Below the pieces are notes generated by a model, which ran no database searches, was not told the DNA's origin, and saw only the letters and a program-made list of their open reading frames with translations. Below, piece after piece: positions 1 through 9,376 of a stretch of 64,000 bases of DNA. The position numbers and the translations under genes were made by a program. The stretch is from contig CANNBA010000005.1 of assembly GCA_947502765.1 (NCBI GenBank), positions 47,542-111,541 of the forward strand, written 5' to 3'. Each line of letters starts with the position of its first letter. Position 1 is the stretch's first letter. The stretch is from BACL11 sp945865535. GTDB taxonomy: Bacteria; Bacteroidota; Bacteroidia; Flavobacteriales; BACL11.

Positions 1-316
1 GCAAGACTTTTGAGCTTACTTCTGCAACAAAAAAGCTAATGAAGCTTTTGTGTATTTTATTTGTTTTGATTTCAAAATTAGCCCCAACAGTTATATCTCC
101 TAAGTATTGTAATGATTGTTTAGTATTAAAACTAGCATTAATATTTAAAAGCTTAAGAGGCTCGAAATAGCTTAGTTTCTTTTTTGAATTTTTTGAACGA
201 ACCCCTTTTACAATAAATGTTTGAAGCCCTTTTTCTTCCGTAAGAATTTTACTAATTATTGAACTTTCGCCTTGCTTGATATATGTTAGCGAAATTGCCC
301 GACTTTTATATTTCAT
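1..316 (-). CDS. recO: DNA repair protein RecO, N-terminal part (cut by window edge)
   Basis: The first 105 codons are present, starting at the ATG complement at 314-316; the rest lies beyond base 1. RecO acts with RecF and RecR to load RecA on gapped DNA. The visible part matches the RecO N-terminal OB-fold: it opens MKYKSRAISLTYIKQGESS, continues with a KILTEEKGLQTFIVKGVR stretch and then a YFEPLKLL segment. There are no in-frame stops. The start codon directly abuts the stop of the porZ-like gene, which lies upstream on the same strand, so the two are probably co-transcribed. A recO-porZ neighbourhood is familiar from Bacteroidota. Identity rests on the N-terminus only. Confidence 0.85.
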   Translation of the reverse strand, partial: MKYKSRAISLTYIKQGESSIISKILTEEKGLQTFIVKGVRSKNSKKKLSYFEPLKLLNINASFNTKQSLQYLGDITVGANFEIKTNKIHKSFISFFVAEVSSKVL

Positions 317-2506
317 TTAGTGAATAAATAGGATTTTACTCACCACCTTTTCTTCTCCATATAGATCAGTACTCAAAACCAGGTAGACTCCAGTGGAAGC
401 TCTTTCTCCATTTTTATTTTTGCCACTCCAAATAGCCTCTCCTCCATTTGCAGTTGTTTCAAAAACCAGATTACCCGCTACATCAGTTATTTTAATATTT
501 GCATCAGTGATTAGGCCACTAATAGCAATTGGCCCGTTGTAATTTTCATTTACCGGATTTGGAAACACATGAGTTTCGCCTTTCGAGCTAGCTCCTTTAG
601 TGGCGTCTGCTCTGTAGGATATTAGTCCTTTATCAGTTCCAATAAAAACCTCTCCATTTTCATGATTTATTGCGATATCTACAATGTTATCAGAAAATAA
701 CGGGCTATTGTATTTTGTAAAATGAAGAATTTCTTCCTGCCCATCTTCTGAAAGTAAAAAGACACCTGATTTCTCTGTGCCAATCCATTTTCTGTTTGCA
801 CCATCAATTGTGATACATTTTACTTTTTCTTCACTCAAAAGATATTGCCCGTAATTCGCCTCAGTTATTAATATTTGTTGGGCATCAAAATTATATTCTG
901 AAAAGACGGCTCCAGGATCGTAGAAAACAGCAATTCCTTTATCAGTACCAACCCAAATCTCTCCATCTAAATCTTCCGCTAAACTGTAGGTTTGTAATGA
1001 TGGAAGATTCCCGCTGCCTATACTTGTATTTAATAGTTTGTATTGGTCGTCATTCGGATTTTCTAGAGTATTATTGTCACTAAAAACAAAGAGCCCGTTT
1101 CCCCGGCCTAATATCCCCCATTTTTGATCATAACTATCAATTAGTAAATCATCAAAAAATAAATCTACTTGACTTTGATTCATTGTAAATGAATACCAGT
1201 TATCATTTGTTGTTTTGACTACAATAGGTTGATTAACTTCAGAGCTCAAAGCCCACAGATTGCCTTTTGAGTCAAATTTTATATCTGATATTCGAATTCT
1301 ATTGTTTGAATAATAAATTGTGTCAAGAGTCCCATTAGTATTGGTATAGCCGTGCTTAGTTATTAATTCTCCATCTTTCATTTCAGTAATGCCATGATAC
1401 CATGAAGCGTAATATTCGGTTCCGTTTTGTATAGCCACTTCAAGAATGTCGCGCGAATTACCAAGCTTTAGTGCGTCATAATTTATCCAATCATCATACT
1501 CATCTTTTATTGAAACCCCATTATTAATCAAGGCATTTAAACCAAAATTTGCATGTCCTCCATGGCAGTGGTAGAGCTTATTTTCTTCATATTCTAAACT
1601 ATAAATGGCATTTCTAACAGGCCCCTCAGGTATGTAATGTTCTTGATATTCATAGTTGGTAAATTTTAATAGTCCATTAGCAGAATCTGCTGCCCAAATA
1701 TTGTTTTCATTATCCACCAAGGCATATTTAATGTTTTCAAATTTTGAATGCGTTAGATAGTTCTCATTATTAACTTGAATTGAATCAGAGAAGGCTTGAA
1801 TTAGCGTATTATTATTAATTGAGATACTTATAATATGATTGGAGGTATCAATAAATAATTCATTCTTTGAAGCTATAATATTATCGTAAAAATTATAAGC
1901 AGAATGGTATAATGTCCAATTATTGAAATCAGTTAAGTTTGAGTTATTAATGTTAGCAAAATAGAGCCCATTATTTGTCGCAACAATAATGGTATCTCCT
2001 AAAAAAGCGCAGCCATTTATTGCATATGTACTATTTTGATTACTAATATTATAAGTGTCTTTTACTTCATTATTTGCAAGATCAATAACTACTAATCCTA
2101 AAGAGCTGGATAAGTACGCCATATTACCTCTAATTGTAATATTATTTATAATTTTTAAGCCTGCAACCTCTTTTCGTTTGATGTCAGAAATATTTATAAT
2201 TTGATTGCCCTTTAAAAGATCGATATTGCAATTCTCATATATAATAATGGCAACAGCTAATTCGTAAGAATAAGCCACCTGCTTAACCCCACCATCAGAT
2301 AAGCCTGTTACTTTTGACAGGCGGTTAATCGTTTTATCCTCTTTTTTTATAAAAAATAGCCCCCCATTTGCTACACAGTAAATGATATCGTCCGCTTCAG
2401 CTATATAAGATGCAGAATTGTACGATAAATAATCTTTCCAATTCCCAATTGGGACATCTTGCGCCTGTGAATAGAATGGCAAAAGAAGAAATAATAATTT
2501 TTTCAT
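317..2506 (-). CDS. porZ: PorZ-like type IX secretion system protein (beta-propeller, T9SS C-terminal domain)
   Basis: The 729-residue protein has a short signal peptide (MKKLLFLLLPFYSQAQ) and a body of repeated blades typical of two-component-regulator propellers, such as SLAEDLDGEIWVGTDKGIAV and GEVFIGTDKGLISY. The C-terminus (about residues 645-729) has VFPNPVNENY, an IKITDVAGNLV strand and a GVYLVLSTD ending, as in T9SS C-terminal signal domains. PorZ is a cell-surface part of the T9SS attachment complex thought to deliver anionic LPS to the sortase PorU. Length, domain order and adjacency to recO fit PorZ. It could instead be a generic propeller protein with a T9SS tail; the recO neighbour makes PorZ more likely. 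Confidence 0.8.
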   Translation of the reverse strand: MKKLLFLLLPFYSQAQDVPIGNWKDYLSYNSASYIAEADDIIYCVANGGLFFIKKEDKTINRLSKVTGLSDGGVKQVAYSYELAVAIIIYENCNIDLLKGNQIINISDIKRKEVAGLKIINNITIRGNMAYLSSSLGLVVIDLANNEVKDTYNISNQNSTYAINGCAFLGDTIIVATNNGLYFANINNSNLTDFNNWTLYHSAYNFYDNIIASKNELFIDTSNHIISISINNNTLIQAFSDSIQVNNENYLTHSKFENIKYALVDNENNIWAADSANGLLKFTNYEYQEHYIPEGPVRNAIYSLEYEENKLYHCHGGHANFGLNALINNGVSIKDEYDDWINYDALKLGNSRDILEVAIQNGTEYYASWYHGITEMKDGELITKHGYTNTNGTLDTIYYSNNRIRISDIKFDSKGNLWALSSEVNQPIVVKTTNDNWYSFTMNQSQVDLFFDDLLIDSYDQKWGILGRGNGLFVFSDNNTLENPNDDQYKLLNTSIGSGNLPSLQTYSLAEDLDGEIWVGTDKGIAVFYDPGAVFSEYNFDAQQILITEANYGQYLLSEEKVKCITIDGANRKWIGTEKSGVFLLSEDGQEEILHFTKYNSPLFSDNIVDIAINHENGEVFIGTDKGLISYRADATKGASSKGETHVFPNPVNENYNGPIAISGLITDANIKITDVAGNLVFETTANGGEAIWSGKNKNGERASTGVYLVLSTDLYGEEKVVSKILFIH

Positions 2507-2560
2507 ATCATTAGCAATAATAATACTTTACTATCAGATAACTTATTAAAGTATAAAAAA

Positions 2561-2589
2561 TTGTAGGGTTAAAAGATATCTTATTTTTG
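2561..2589 (+). promoter_or_regulatory. Bacteroidota-type promoter of the tRNA-Arg gene
   Basis: A TTG at 2561-2563 is separated by 18 bases from TATTTTTG at 2582-2589, matching the Bacteroidota TTG / TAnnTTTG consensus. The tRNA begins 6 bases after the last G, as expected for initiation at or just before the mature 5' end. Confidence 0.7.
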
Positions 2590-2595
2590 CAAAAT

Positions 2596-2669
2596 GGCCT
2601 AGTAGTTCAATTGGATAGAATATCAGATTTCGGCTCTGACGGTTGGGGGTTCGAATCCCTCCTAGGTCA
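2596..2669 (+). tRNA. tRNA-Arg, anticodon TCG
   Basis: A full cloverleaf can be drawn by hand over 74 bases. The acceptor GGCCTAG pairs with CTAGGTC, with one G-T pair, and the discriminator is A. The D stem is GTTC/GAAT, the anticodon stem TCAGA/TCTGA with loop TTTCGGC, and the T stem GGGGG/CCCTC with loop TTCGAAT. The anticodon at positions 34-36 is TCG, which reads CGA and probably other CGN arginine codons. The CCA end is not encoded. No integrase or duplicated 3' end is nearby, so there is no sign that this tRNA is an attachment site. Confidence 0.93.
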
Positions 2670-2845
2670 CTATTTTTGTAAATAAATATTTTTCAAAACT
2701 AGAGGTTTTTATAGTGGAATAACTCAAAATAATTTAAATTATTGGAAATCAATAAATTATAAAATAAAGTAAGTTCCATTATCTTTTTAAAAACAACGCA
2801 ATACCTTGCGCCTCTTACAAAATCCCTTAAAACTATTTTAAATGC

Positions 2846-3733
2846 TTAGTTTTTCTTTTGAAACACATAAATTAGGCTTGAATGACCTCTTTTTGAAAAA
2901 ACGCCAAAAAGATTAGAAATAAATCCCACTGCAAATCCTTTAATGAAATTCTTTTTACCACAAACAAATTCTTCGCTTAATAAAGAAACATAATAAGAAT
3001 CAAATATCATAGGTTTTGTTTTTACTAATGTAAATTCATGATTTTTGAATAAGCGCTCCATTGTAGCATTAGAAAAGTGCCATAAATGAATCGGAACATC
3101 CCATCCAGCCCAATATTCTTTGTAGTAATTTGCGTCCCAGGATTTATGATTTGGTACCGCAATAATTAATTTCCCATTTGATTTTAGAATCCTGTTAAAT
3201 TGTGAAATTGTTTCGTTTAAATTTGGTACGTGCTCTAGTGCATGCCAAAGGCTAATAGAGTCAAATTCAGAATTGGAGTATTGCGATAAATCAGTATTTT
3301 CACTTACCGATAAATTGTAATTTTCTATAGCTTGTTTTCTTGCGATTTCTGAAGGTTCTATTCCTTTTGTGCTAAAGCCAGAATTTTTGCAGACATTTAA
3401 AAACTCTCCAGTACCACAGCCAATATCTAAATGGGCCCCAGTTTGCTTCACGCTTTTTAAAAGACTAACCTTAGTTCCTATTGCATAAGTTCTCACATTT
3501 TGATACATCCAATTGAACACTCCTTTTGAATTGTTTGTATGAGAGATATACATGTCCGACTTGTAGTAATTTCCTAATTTCTCATCTATAGGTCTAGGAT
3601 TTGTAAAAGTGAAATCACATGTTTCACATGAAACAATGTTAAAATTTTCTTTTGAGGTAGTGTGATCTTTGCAGGTTATTTTTGCCGAAAAATCCACTCC
3701 ATTACATATAGGACAGTTCTCTAGTGATGTCAC
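2846..3733 (-). CDS. Class I SAM-dependent methyltransferase with N-terminal zinc-binding motif
   Basis: The 295-residue protein has an N-terminal Cys cluster, C7-x2-C10 and C36-x2-C39, like a zinc ribbon. It is followed by a Rossmann methyltransferase domain with motif I at about residue 101 (HLDIGCGTGEFL) and a SLWHALEHVPN motif IV region. This is the layout of Methyltransf_23-type enzymes, which act on small molecules, polysaccharide or lipid substrates. The substrate cannot be told from sequence. The start codon overlaps the mnmG stop by 4 bases, so translation is probably coupled as the last gene of the DUF4175-ybeY-mnmG operon. The co-location may be genome compaction rather than a functional link. 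Confidence 0.8.
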   Translation of the reverse strand: MTSLENCPICNGVDFSAKITCKDHTTSKENFNIVSCETCDFTFTNPRPIDEKLGNYYKSDMYISHTNNSKGVFNWMYQNVRTYAIGTKVSLLKSVKQTGAHLDIGCGTGEFLNVCKNSGFSTKGIEPSEIARKQAIENYNLSVSENTDLSQYSNSEFDSISLWHALEHVPNLNETISQFNRILKSNGKLIIAVPNHKSWDANYYKEYWAGWDVPIHLWHFSNATMERLFKNHEFTLVKTKPMIFDSYYVSLLSEEFVCGKKNFIKGFAVGFISNLFGVFSKRGHSSLIYVFQKKN

Positions 3734-5601
3734 CTTCCTAAGTAAATTAGCAAAACATTTATATCTGATGGAGAAACTCCGCTAATTCGTGATGCTTGGC
3801 CAATTGTTTTTGGCTGGATTAACTTTAATTTTTGCCTTCCTTCAGTTGATATTGAGTGCAATTTATCAAATTCAACATCAGTAGAAATTTTAATATCTTC
3901 TAAGCGGATTAATTTTTCTGCTGATTCTTTTTCTTTGCTTAAATAGCCCCCATATTTAATCTCTATTTCTGCTTGTTCAATTGCATCAGGTGAAAATTCT
4001 GCCATTTCTAAATAATCTGAAAGCTCTTTAATTGCGAGCAAATCATTAATTGTAATATGAGGCCTTAATACGATAGATTTAAATTTTACTTTTTGTGTGA
4101 GTATTGCAGAATTGTGCTTTTCCAATATGGGGTTTATCGTTTTAAGATCTACGCTTTGAGTTTCTAAAAATTTAATTAATTTTTTAGTTTGAGTTTCTTT
4201 AATAAGTAATTTTTCTAATCTTTCTTTAGAAGCTAAGCCTAGAGAATATCCTTTTTTTGTAAGCCTAATATCTGCATTGTCTTGTCTTAATAGTAAGCGG
4301 AATTCTGCTCTAGAAGTAAACATTCTGTAAGGTTCCTCTGTCCCTTTTGTAATTAAATCGTCAATTAAAACACCAATGTATGCATCTGATCTGGTCAAAA
4401 TAAATTCTTCTTTACTAATTGTGTTTTGGTGGGCATTTATTCCCGCCATTAATCCTTGTGCGGCCGCCTCTTCATATCCTGTAGTGCCATTTATTTGTCC
4501 TGTAAAGAATAGATTTTTTATTAATTTTGTCTCTAAAGTATGTTTCAATTGTGTTGGTGGGAAATAATCATATTCAATAGCATATCCTGCTCTAAACATT
4601 TTAACTTTTTCAAGACCTTTAATTTGTCTAAGTGCTTTAAGTTGTACTTCTTCTGGCAATGAGGTCGAAAATCCATTAAGGTATATTTCAATGGTATCTT
4701 TGCCTTCAGGCTCTATAAAAAGTTGATGTCTGTCTTTGCTTGAAAATCTTTCAATTTTATCTTCAATTGAAGGGCAATACCTTGGTCCTGTGCCGCTTAT
4801 TCTGCCAGAAAACATAGGAGAATCTTCAAAGCCCTCTTTTAGTATAGCATGAACTTCTGGAGATGTGTAGGTTATAAAACAAGAGTGTTGTTTTACTATG
4901 TGACTTTTGGTCATAAAAGAGAAGCTTACAGGTTTTTCATCTCCAAATTGTTCCTCAGTTTTAGAATAATCAATAGTTCTACCGTCTAATCTTGGAGGGG
5001 TGCCAGTTTTCATTCTCCCATGCGTAAATCCAAGCTCTATAAGCTGTTTGGTTATTCCTTCAGCTGAAGGTTCTGCAGCCCTTCCTCCTTTGTAATTCTT
5101 TTGCCCAAGATGAATAATTCCATTAAGAAAGGTTCCATTGCACAGGATAATACTTTTACCATATATCTCTATTCCCATTTTAGTAACAAGACCTTTAACA
5201 GTTTTCTTTTCAATAATTAATTTTTCAACTGTATCTTGCCAAAAATCTATATTTTTATTGTTCTCTAAAGCCAAACGCCACTCTTTCTCAAATAACTTTC
5301 TATCGCATTGGGCCCTAGGACTCCACATGGCAGGCCCCTTACTTTTGTTAAGCATTCTGAACTGAATAGAAGAGGCATCCGTGATAATGCCAGACATCCC
5401 TCCAAGGGCATCAATTTCTCTAATAATTTGACCCTTTGCAACTCCTCCCATTGCTGGATTGCAAGACATTCTTGCAATAGTTTCAAGATTTTGAGTAATG
5501 AGCAAAACTTTTGATCCTAAAGTTGCGGCAGCATGAGCCGCCTCACAGCCAGCATGTCCGCCACCCACAACAATTACATCATATTTATCTTCTAAAATCA
5601 T
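3730..5601 (-). CDS. mnmG: tRNA uridine-5-carboxymethylaminomethyl(34) synthesis enzyme MnmG
   Basis: This 623-residue FAD enzyme works with MnmE to install the cmnm5 group at wobble U34 of tRNAs reading NNA/NNG codons. The N-terminal dinucleotide fold is clear (VVGGGHAGCEAAHAA near residue 10). The family signatures GTGPRYCPSIEDKIERF in the middle and TGQINGTTGYEEAAAQGLMAG at about 370-390 are intact; the second includes the conserved FAD contacts. The C-terminal helical tRNA-binding part ends with RISGVSPSDINVLLIYLGR. Length is normal for the family. The gene overlaps ybeY and the downstream methyltransferase by 4 bases each. Confidence 0.97.
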   Translation of the reverse strand: MILEDKYDVIVVGGGHAGCEAAHAAATLGSKVLLITQNLETIARMSCNPAMGGVAKGQIIREIDALGGMSGIITDASSIQFRMLNKSKGPAMWSPRAQCDRKLFEKEWRLALENNKNIDFWQDTVEKLIIEKKTVKGLVTKMGIEIYGKSIILCNGTFLNGIIHLGQKNYKGGRAAEPSAEGITKQLIELGFTHGRMKTGTPPRLDGRTIDYSKTEEQFGDEKPVSFSFMTKSHIVKQHSCFITYTSPEVHAILKEGFEDSPMFSGRISGTGPRYCPSIEDKIERFSSKDRHQLFIEPEGKDTIEIYLNGFSTSLPEEVQLKALRQIKGLEKVKMFRAGYAIEYDYFPPTQLKHTLETKLIKNLFFTGQINGTTGYEEAAAQGLMAGINAHQNTISKEEFILTRSDAYIGVLIDDLITKGTEEPYRMFTSRAEFRLLLRQDNADIRLTKKGYSLGLASKERLEKLLIKETQTKKLIKFLETQSVDLKTINPILEKHNSAILTQKVKFKSIVLRPHITINDLLAIKELSDYLEMAEFSPDAIEQAEIEIKYGGYLSKEKESAEKLIRLEDIKISTDVEFDKLHSISTEGRQKLKLIQPKTIGQASRISGVSPSDINVLLIYLGR

Positions 5602-6002
5602 TTAATGGATAAGTAAAAATCTTCTTTAGACCGTATTAGTTTAGCGTCTTCTCTAGTTTTATCTTTATAGCCGAGCAAATGTAATAAACCATGGACCATT
5701 ACTCGGTCTAATTCGTTTAAAAATGTGACTTCAAAAATTTCTGAATTTTCTTTAACACGGTCTACACTAATTAAAATATCTCCACTGATCTGATTTCCTT
5801 CACAATAATCAAAAGTGATAACATCTGTAAGGGTTTCATGCTTTAAAAACTGAATATTCTTTTCAAGAAGATAGGCGTCCTTACAAAAAACAAATACTAT
5901 TTCTCCAAGCTGTTTATTTTCAGTAGTAATAACTTTTTGTAGCCAATCATTGCTCTTTTTAAGTTGTATAATTTTTGTATCAATAAATTGAAAATCAATC
6001 AT
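5598..6002 (-). CDS. ybeY: Endoribonuclease YbeY (rRNA maturation factor)
   Basis: This 134-residue single-domain metalloprotein belongs to the UPF0054 family, which acts in 16S rRNA 3' maturation and ribosome quality control. The metal-binding motif reads HGLLHLLGYKDKT. The canonical form is HGxLHLxGYDH, so the third His is replaced, with Asp at the position after Lys. I recall the same form in other Bacteroidota YbeY proteins, so it is likely lineage-specific rather than inactivating. The upstream strand DVITFDYCEGNQISGDILIS is typical of the family. The gene overlaps the DUF4175 gene by 8 bases and mnmG by 4. Confidence 0.92.
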   Translation of the reverse strand: MIDFQFIDTKIIQLKKSNDWLQKVITTENKQLGEIVFVFCKDAYLLEKNIQFLKHETLTDVITFDYCEGNQISGDILISVDRVKENSEIFEVTFLNELDRVMVHGLLHLLGYKDKTREDAKLIRSKEDFYLSIK

Positions 6003-9000
6003 TTATAATGGTATTAAAATAGCTATTTACTTTCTTTTTATAAAAAGGAGTAAGCTGGACAGGGGTAGTTTTTAGGAGCTCTTCTTGTGCCTTTTTTTGT
6101 TGTTGATATTCCAAAAATTCTGGGCTCATATTCTCCGGTTCAAATTCCCATTCAGTAGACTTTCTTTTATCATCTTTATCCTGTTCTCTATCTGCATTTT
6201 CAGCCTCCAAAAGTCGGGTTAAAATATCTTCTTGTCGATTAATTGTTTCTTGAGTTATTCGATTATTAATGATATCCCTTTCGTTTTCTTCCATATCTTC
6301 AAGGATTTTATCAATTTTACCCTTCTCTCCATTTTCCCCCATTTCATCTCTCAGTTCCATTAATTGTTTACGGATTTGTGCTTGTTCTTTTGCTAAATTC
6401 ATCAATTCTTTTGATTGCTTTTCGCCTTGTTTTTTGCCTTTTTCATTTTTTCCATTTTTTCCCTCTTTCATTTTTTCATTGAGTTTTTTCTGTGCTTTTT
6501 TTAGTTCAGACATAGAGGGCTTAGTGCAATTAGGATTTGGCTTACTCAAATTGTTTGGTTTATTACATTGCGATGGAGGCATGTCTAGCTGCTTTTGCAT
6601 TTGTTCAAGAATCTCAGATAATAATAATGCAAGGTTATTAGTAGCGGTCATAACCAGTTGCTGCCTTTGTGTTGCCCTATTTATATCCCTTGCTTCTAAA
6701 TCATCTGTTGCTTTTTGCATATTAGATTTAATAGATGCAATTTCTTGATTGATAGTTGCTTGTATCTCAATCACCCTTTTACTAAGAGCAAATAAAGAGT
6801 CTTCAATAATTTTACTGTCATCAGAGAGTTTGTTTTGTTGCTGTATAATTAATACAAATTCTGGGCTATTTCTAGGCGTATTATTTACACGACCCATCAA
6901 ATCTTCTTGATCAAAAGATAGGGTAATTAAGTTTTCCAATATTTTACGCAAAGTTTCCATATCTTCTATAGGCTTATCTCCCCCAGATGATTGCTGCATG
7001 CTTTGCAATTTTTGTTCTAATTGCTTCATTTCATCTATTGCACTTTGTTGTGATTTTGCAGATTTCTTTTTCATCCCCTTTTCTAAAGCATCTTTACTCT
7101 CTTGCATATTTTGTTTAATATCTTTTTCTAATTCCTGAGTTTTAGGCAGCTCATTTTTATTTTCCAATTCCATATTTTTTTGCCTTAGATCTTCAAGATC
7201 TTTTTTTAACTCATCCATCTTTTTATTAAGCTCTTCTTGCTTTTTTGTAAGCTCATTAGCATCTAAATTTCCCTCTTCAGTTTCCTTTTTTAAATTTTGT
7301 TGTTGCTGATTTAATTCCGCAATTTTATCTAATACCTCTTCTACTTTTTGTTCAAATTCTAATTGTTTAAAGAGCTCTAATTCTCTATCTAATTCTTTTT
7401 CTAAATCGGTATTTTCTTTATCAAGTTTTTCTAATAATTCTTTTAATTTTTCTTTATCAGCCTCATTCATCATCTGCTCCATTTCTTGTAGCAATTTTTT
7501 CATCTCTTCATCCAAGACTTTGTTCATCAACTCTTCTAATTGTTTTTGTTTTTCAAGAATTGAAGAATTTAATTTCTCCTGATTTTTTAAATTTTCAGAA
7601 TTTCTTTTTTGAGTATCCTTAATTTGTTTTTCTAGCTCTTTTTGTTTTTTAAGGATCTCTTTTGCTTTTTGTTTTTCTTCCCATCCTATTTCTTTTTTCT
7701 CTAGAATTTTTTTATTTAGCTTCTCTATTTCCTTCTGAAGTTCTTCAGCTAATAATATGGATTTATTGAGTCCGCTTTTGGTTTTTTCATTTTCAAGATC
7801 CTTCTTTTCAATCAATTCATCAGTGCTTGGCTCTTTGTAAGTGAATGTGCCACTTTTTGTAAATTTAGATCCATTTACCCCATCATTATCCCAAACTTTA
7901 AAGTAGTAATTTACTTCTTTTCCATGATCAATATTTAGGTCTTCAAAATTAGTAGCATGAAAGAATTGCTCTAAATTTTTTCTTTGAATAGTAATTTCTT
8001 CAACTGAAGTAATCACTTTTTCATTAGAAGTGTAGGAGTAAATAAATTCTAGTTTATTAAGAAGATAATCATCTTCAATAATTCCACTAAAGCGATACTT
8101 GTTATTAATGGTATCGTAAGATTGAGCTAAATTTATTTTTGGGAATTCATCTGGGATAACAGTAATAAAATAAGTGAGTGTATCGCGTAAATTATTAGCG
8201 TTTGAACTGATAATAGAATAGCTGGAAGCTTTAAAAATTTGCTGTTTTATGTTAAGCTGATTTTTAGTTGATTCTTTAATCAGCTTATCTCCCATTATAA
8301 ACGAGCAATTATCAGTATTTTCTAATTGAATATCCCAGCTTATCAAACTTCCTTCACTAACAATAAGATCGCCATTGGTTTCAATGTCTTCTCTTTTTTT
8401 ACTTGTGTGTTTTGGGTGTGAGATACTGATTGCCATATTTACAACTTTTGGCTGGGCTAAGGATTTTATAGTGTAGATTTTACTAAGATAGCCACCGCCA
8501 GAAAATTGGAAATCTACATCAGTATGAATTCGTGAAAATGAATAATCAAATTCATTATTTCCTAAGCTATTCAGCTTAAAAGTGTTTTGACCCCATTTAA
8601 TAAACACCTCATTTGGAATTTCATTTCCTTCAACTTTTATTTTCAACAAGAAATCATCAAACTGTTTACAGCTTAAATTTTCATTTAGTATTACATAATT
8701 AAAAGGAGCTTTCGGCTCAAAAAAAGTATTGTGTTTTAGTATTCTTGCCGAACTTTCAGTAAGGATGTAATCTTTACCAGAAATAATAAAAAGTAGGATA
8801 ATACTAATAGGTATTCCCGCCCATTTTAGATGTTTCTTATTTACAGAAAAGTCGATTGCATTTTTAAAAGAAAATGGAGATATTTTTTCGATTTTTTGAT
8901 TTATACTTGCTGTAATTAATGCGTTATCTTCATCCGATACTTCAGATAGTTCTAGTACATTAAGTAATTTATCATCAATCTCAGGGAAGTGCTTGCCAAT

Positions 9001-9294
9001 AATTTTGGAGGCGTCTTTGTAATTAAGAGTTTTGCCAATTTTAAATAAATGCAGTAGCGGAATTACAAGTAATTTACCAAAAACGATAAGGTTTAGTAAG
9101 ATGTAGGTCCAAAACAAAAAAGTACGCCCCCCCACACCAAATGATGATAAAAATTCCACAACTGCGAAAAATAAAAAGAAAATTAATAGAATAGAAATAA
9201 CATAAATCACCCCCTTAATCAGTTGATTTTGGTAGTACTTTTTGATAAACTCATTTAGTTTCTCAAATAGTTGATTTGTATTGTCCTTACTCAT
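5995..9294 (-). CDS. DUF4175 family large membrane-anchored coiled-coil protein
   Basis: The 1099-residue protein has two hydrophobic helices near residues 20-45 and 55-80 and a third near 155-170. About 300 residues of probable beta-rich extracytoplasmic sequence follow. From about residue 490 to 960 there is very long charged coiled coil dominated by K, E, L and Q (for example KQKELEKQIKDTQKRN). The tail is rich in K, E and G. It matches DUF4175, found next to ybeY and mnmG in Bacteroidota; function is unknown. The core promoter box TATTTTTG (complement of 9300-9307) ends 5 bases before the ATG. It is probably the first gene of a four-gene operon. Confidence 0.8.
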   Translation of the reverse strand: MSKDNTNQLFEKLNEFIKKYYQNQLIKGVIYVISILLIFFLFFAVVEFLSSFGVGGRTFLFWTYILLNLIVFGKLLVIPLLHLFKIGKTLNYKDASKIIGKHFPEIDDKLLNVLELSEVSDEDNALITASINQKIEKISPFSFKNAIDFSVNKKHLKWAGIPISIILLFIISGKDYILTESSARILKHNTFFEPKAPFNYVILNENLSCKQFDDFLLKIKVEGNEIPNEVFIKWGQNTFKLNSLGNNEFDYSFSRIHTDVDFQFSGGGYLSKIYTIKSLAQPKVVNMAISISHPKHTSKKREDIETNGDLIVSEGSLISWDIQLENTDNCSFIMGDKLIKESTKNQLNIKQQIFKASSYSIISSNANNLRDTLTYFITVIPDEFPKINLAQSYDTINNKYRFSGIIEDDYLLNKLEFIYSYTSNEKVITSVEEITIQRKNLEQFFHATNFEDLNIDHGKEVNYYFKVWDNDGVNGSKFTKSGTFTYKEPSTDELIEKKDLENEKTKSGLNKSILLAEELQKEIEKLNKKILEKKEIGWEEKQKAKEILKKQKELEKQIKDTQKRNSENLKNQEKLNSSILEKQKQLEELMNKVLDEEMKKLLQEMEQMMNEADKEKLKELLEKLDKENTDLEKELDRELELFKQLEFEQKVEEVLDKIAELNQQQQNLKKETEEGNLDANELTKKQEELNKKMDELKKDLEDLRQKNMELENKNELPKTQELEKDIKQNMQESKDALEKGMKKKSAKSQQSAIDEMKQLEQKLQSMQQSSGGDKPIEDMETLRKILENLITLSFDQEDLMGRVNNTPRNSPEFVLIIQQQNKLSDDSKIIEDSLFALSKRVIEIQATINQEIASIKSNMQKATDDLEARDINRATQRQQLVMTATNNLALLLSEILEQMQKQLDMPPSQCNKPNNLSKPNPNCTKPSMSELKKAQKKLNEKMKEGKNGKNEKGKKQGEKQSKELMNLAKEQAQIRKQLMELRDEMGENGEKGKIDKILEDMEENERDIINNRITQETINRQEDILTRLLEAENADREQDKDDKRKSTEWEFEPENMSPEFLEYQQQKKAQEELLKTTPVQLTPFYKKKVNSYFNTIIND

Positions 9295-9299
9295 GATTG

Positions 9300-9307
9300 C
9301 AAAAATA
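9300..9307 (-). promoter_or_regulatory. -7 box of the DUF4175-ybeY-mnmG operon
   Basis: The complement reads TATTTTTG, a perfect TAnnTTTG element, ending 5 bases before the ATG at 9294. Initiation about 5 bases downstream would place the mRNA start at the start codon. No convincing -33 TTG was seen. Confidence 0.5.
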
Positions 9308-9376
9308 CAATTTTAATAAGCTTCAGAAAAGAGTTATTAGAGAAAGCGTATCTTAGCGGCCCAAAATTTATATAAG

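Noticed and set aside
2596..2669. tRNA-Arg as a mobile-element attachment site
   Set aside because: No integrase, no repeated tRNA 3' end and no compositional break were seen; flanking genes are ordinary.
6269..6748. 159-codon plus-strand open frame opposite the DUF4175 gene
   Set aside because: Its Ser/Phe/Ile-rich sequence is the mirror of Lys/Glu-rich coiled-coil codons; no family features or promoter.
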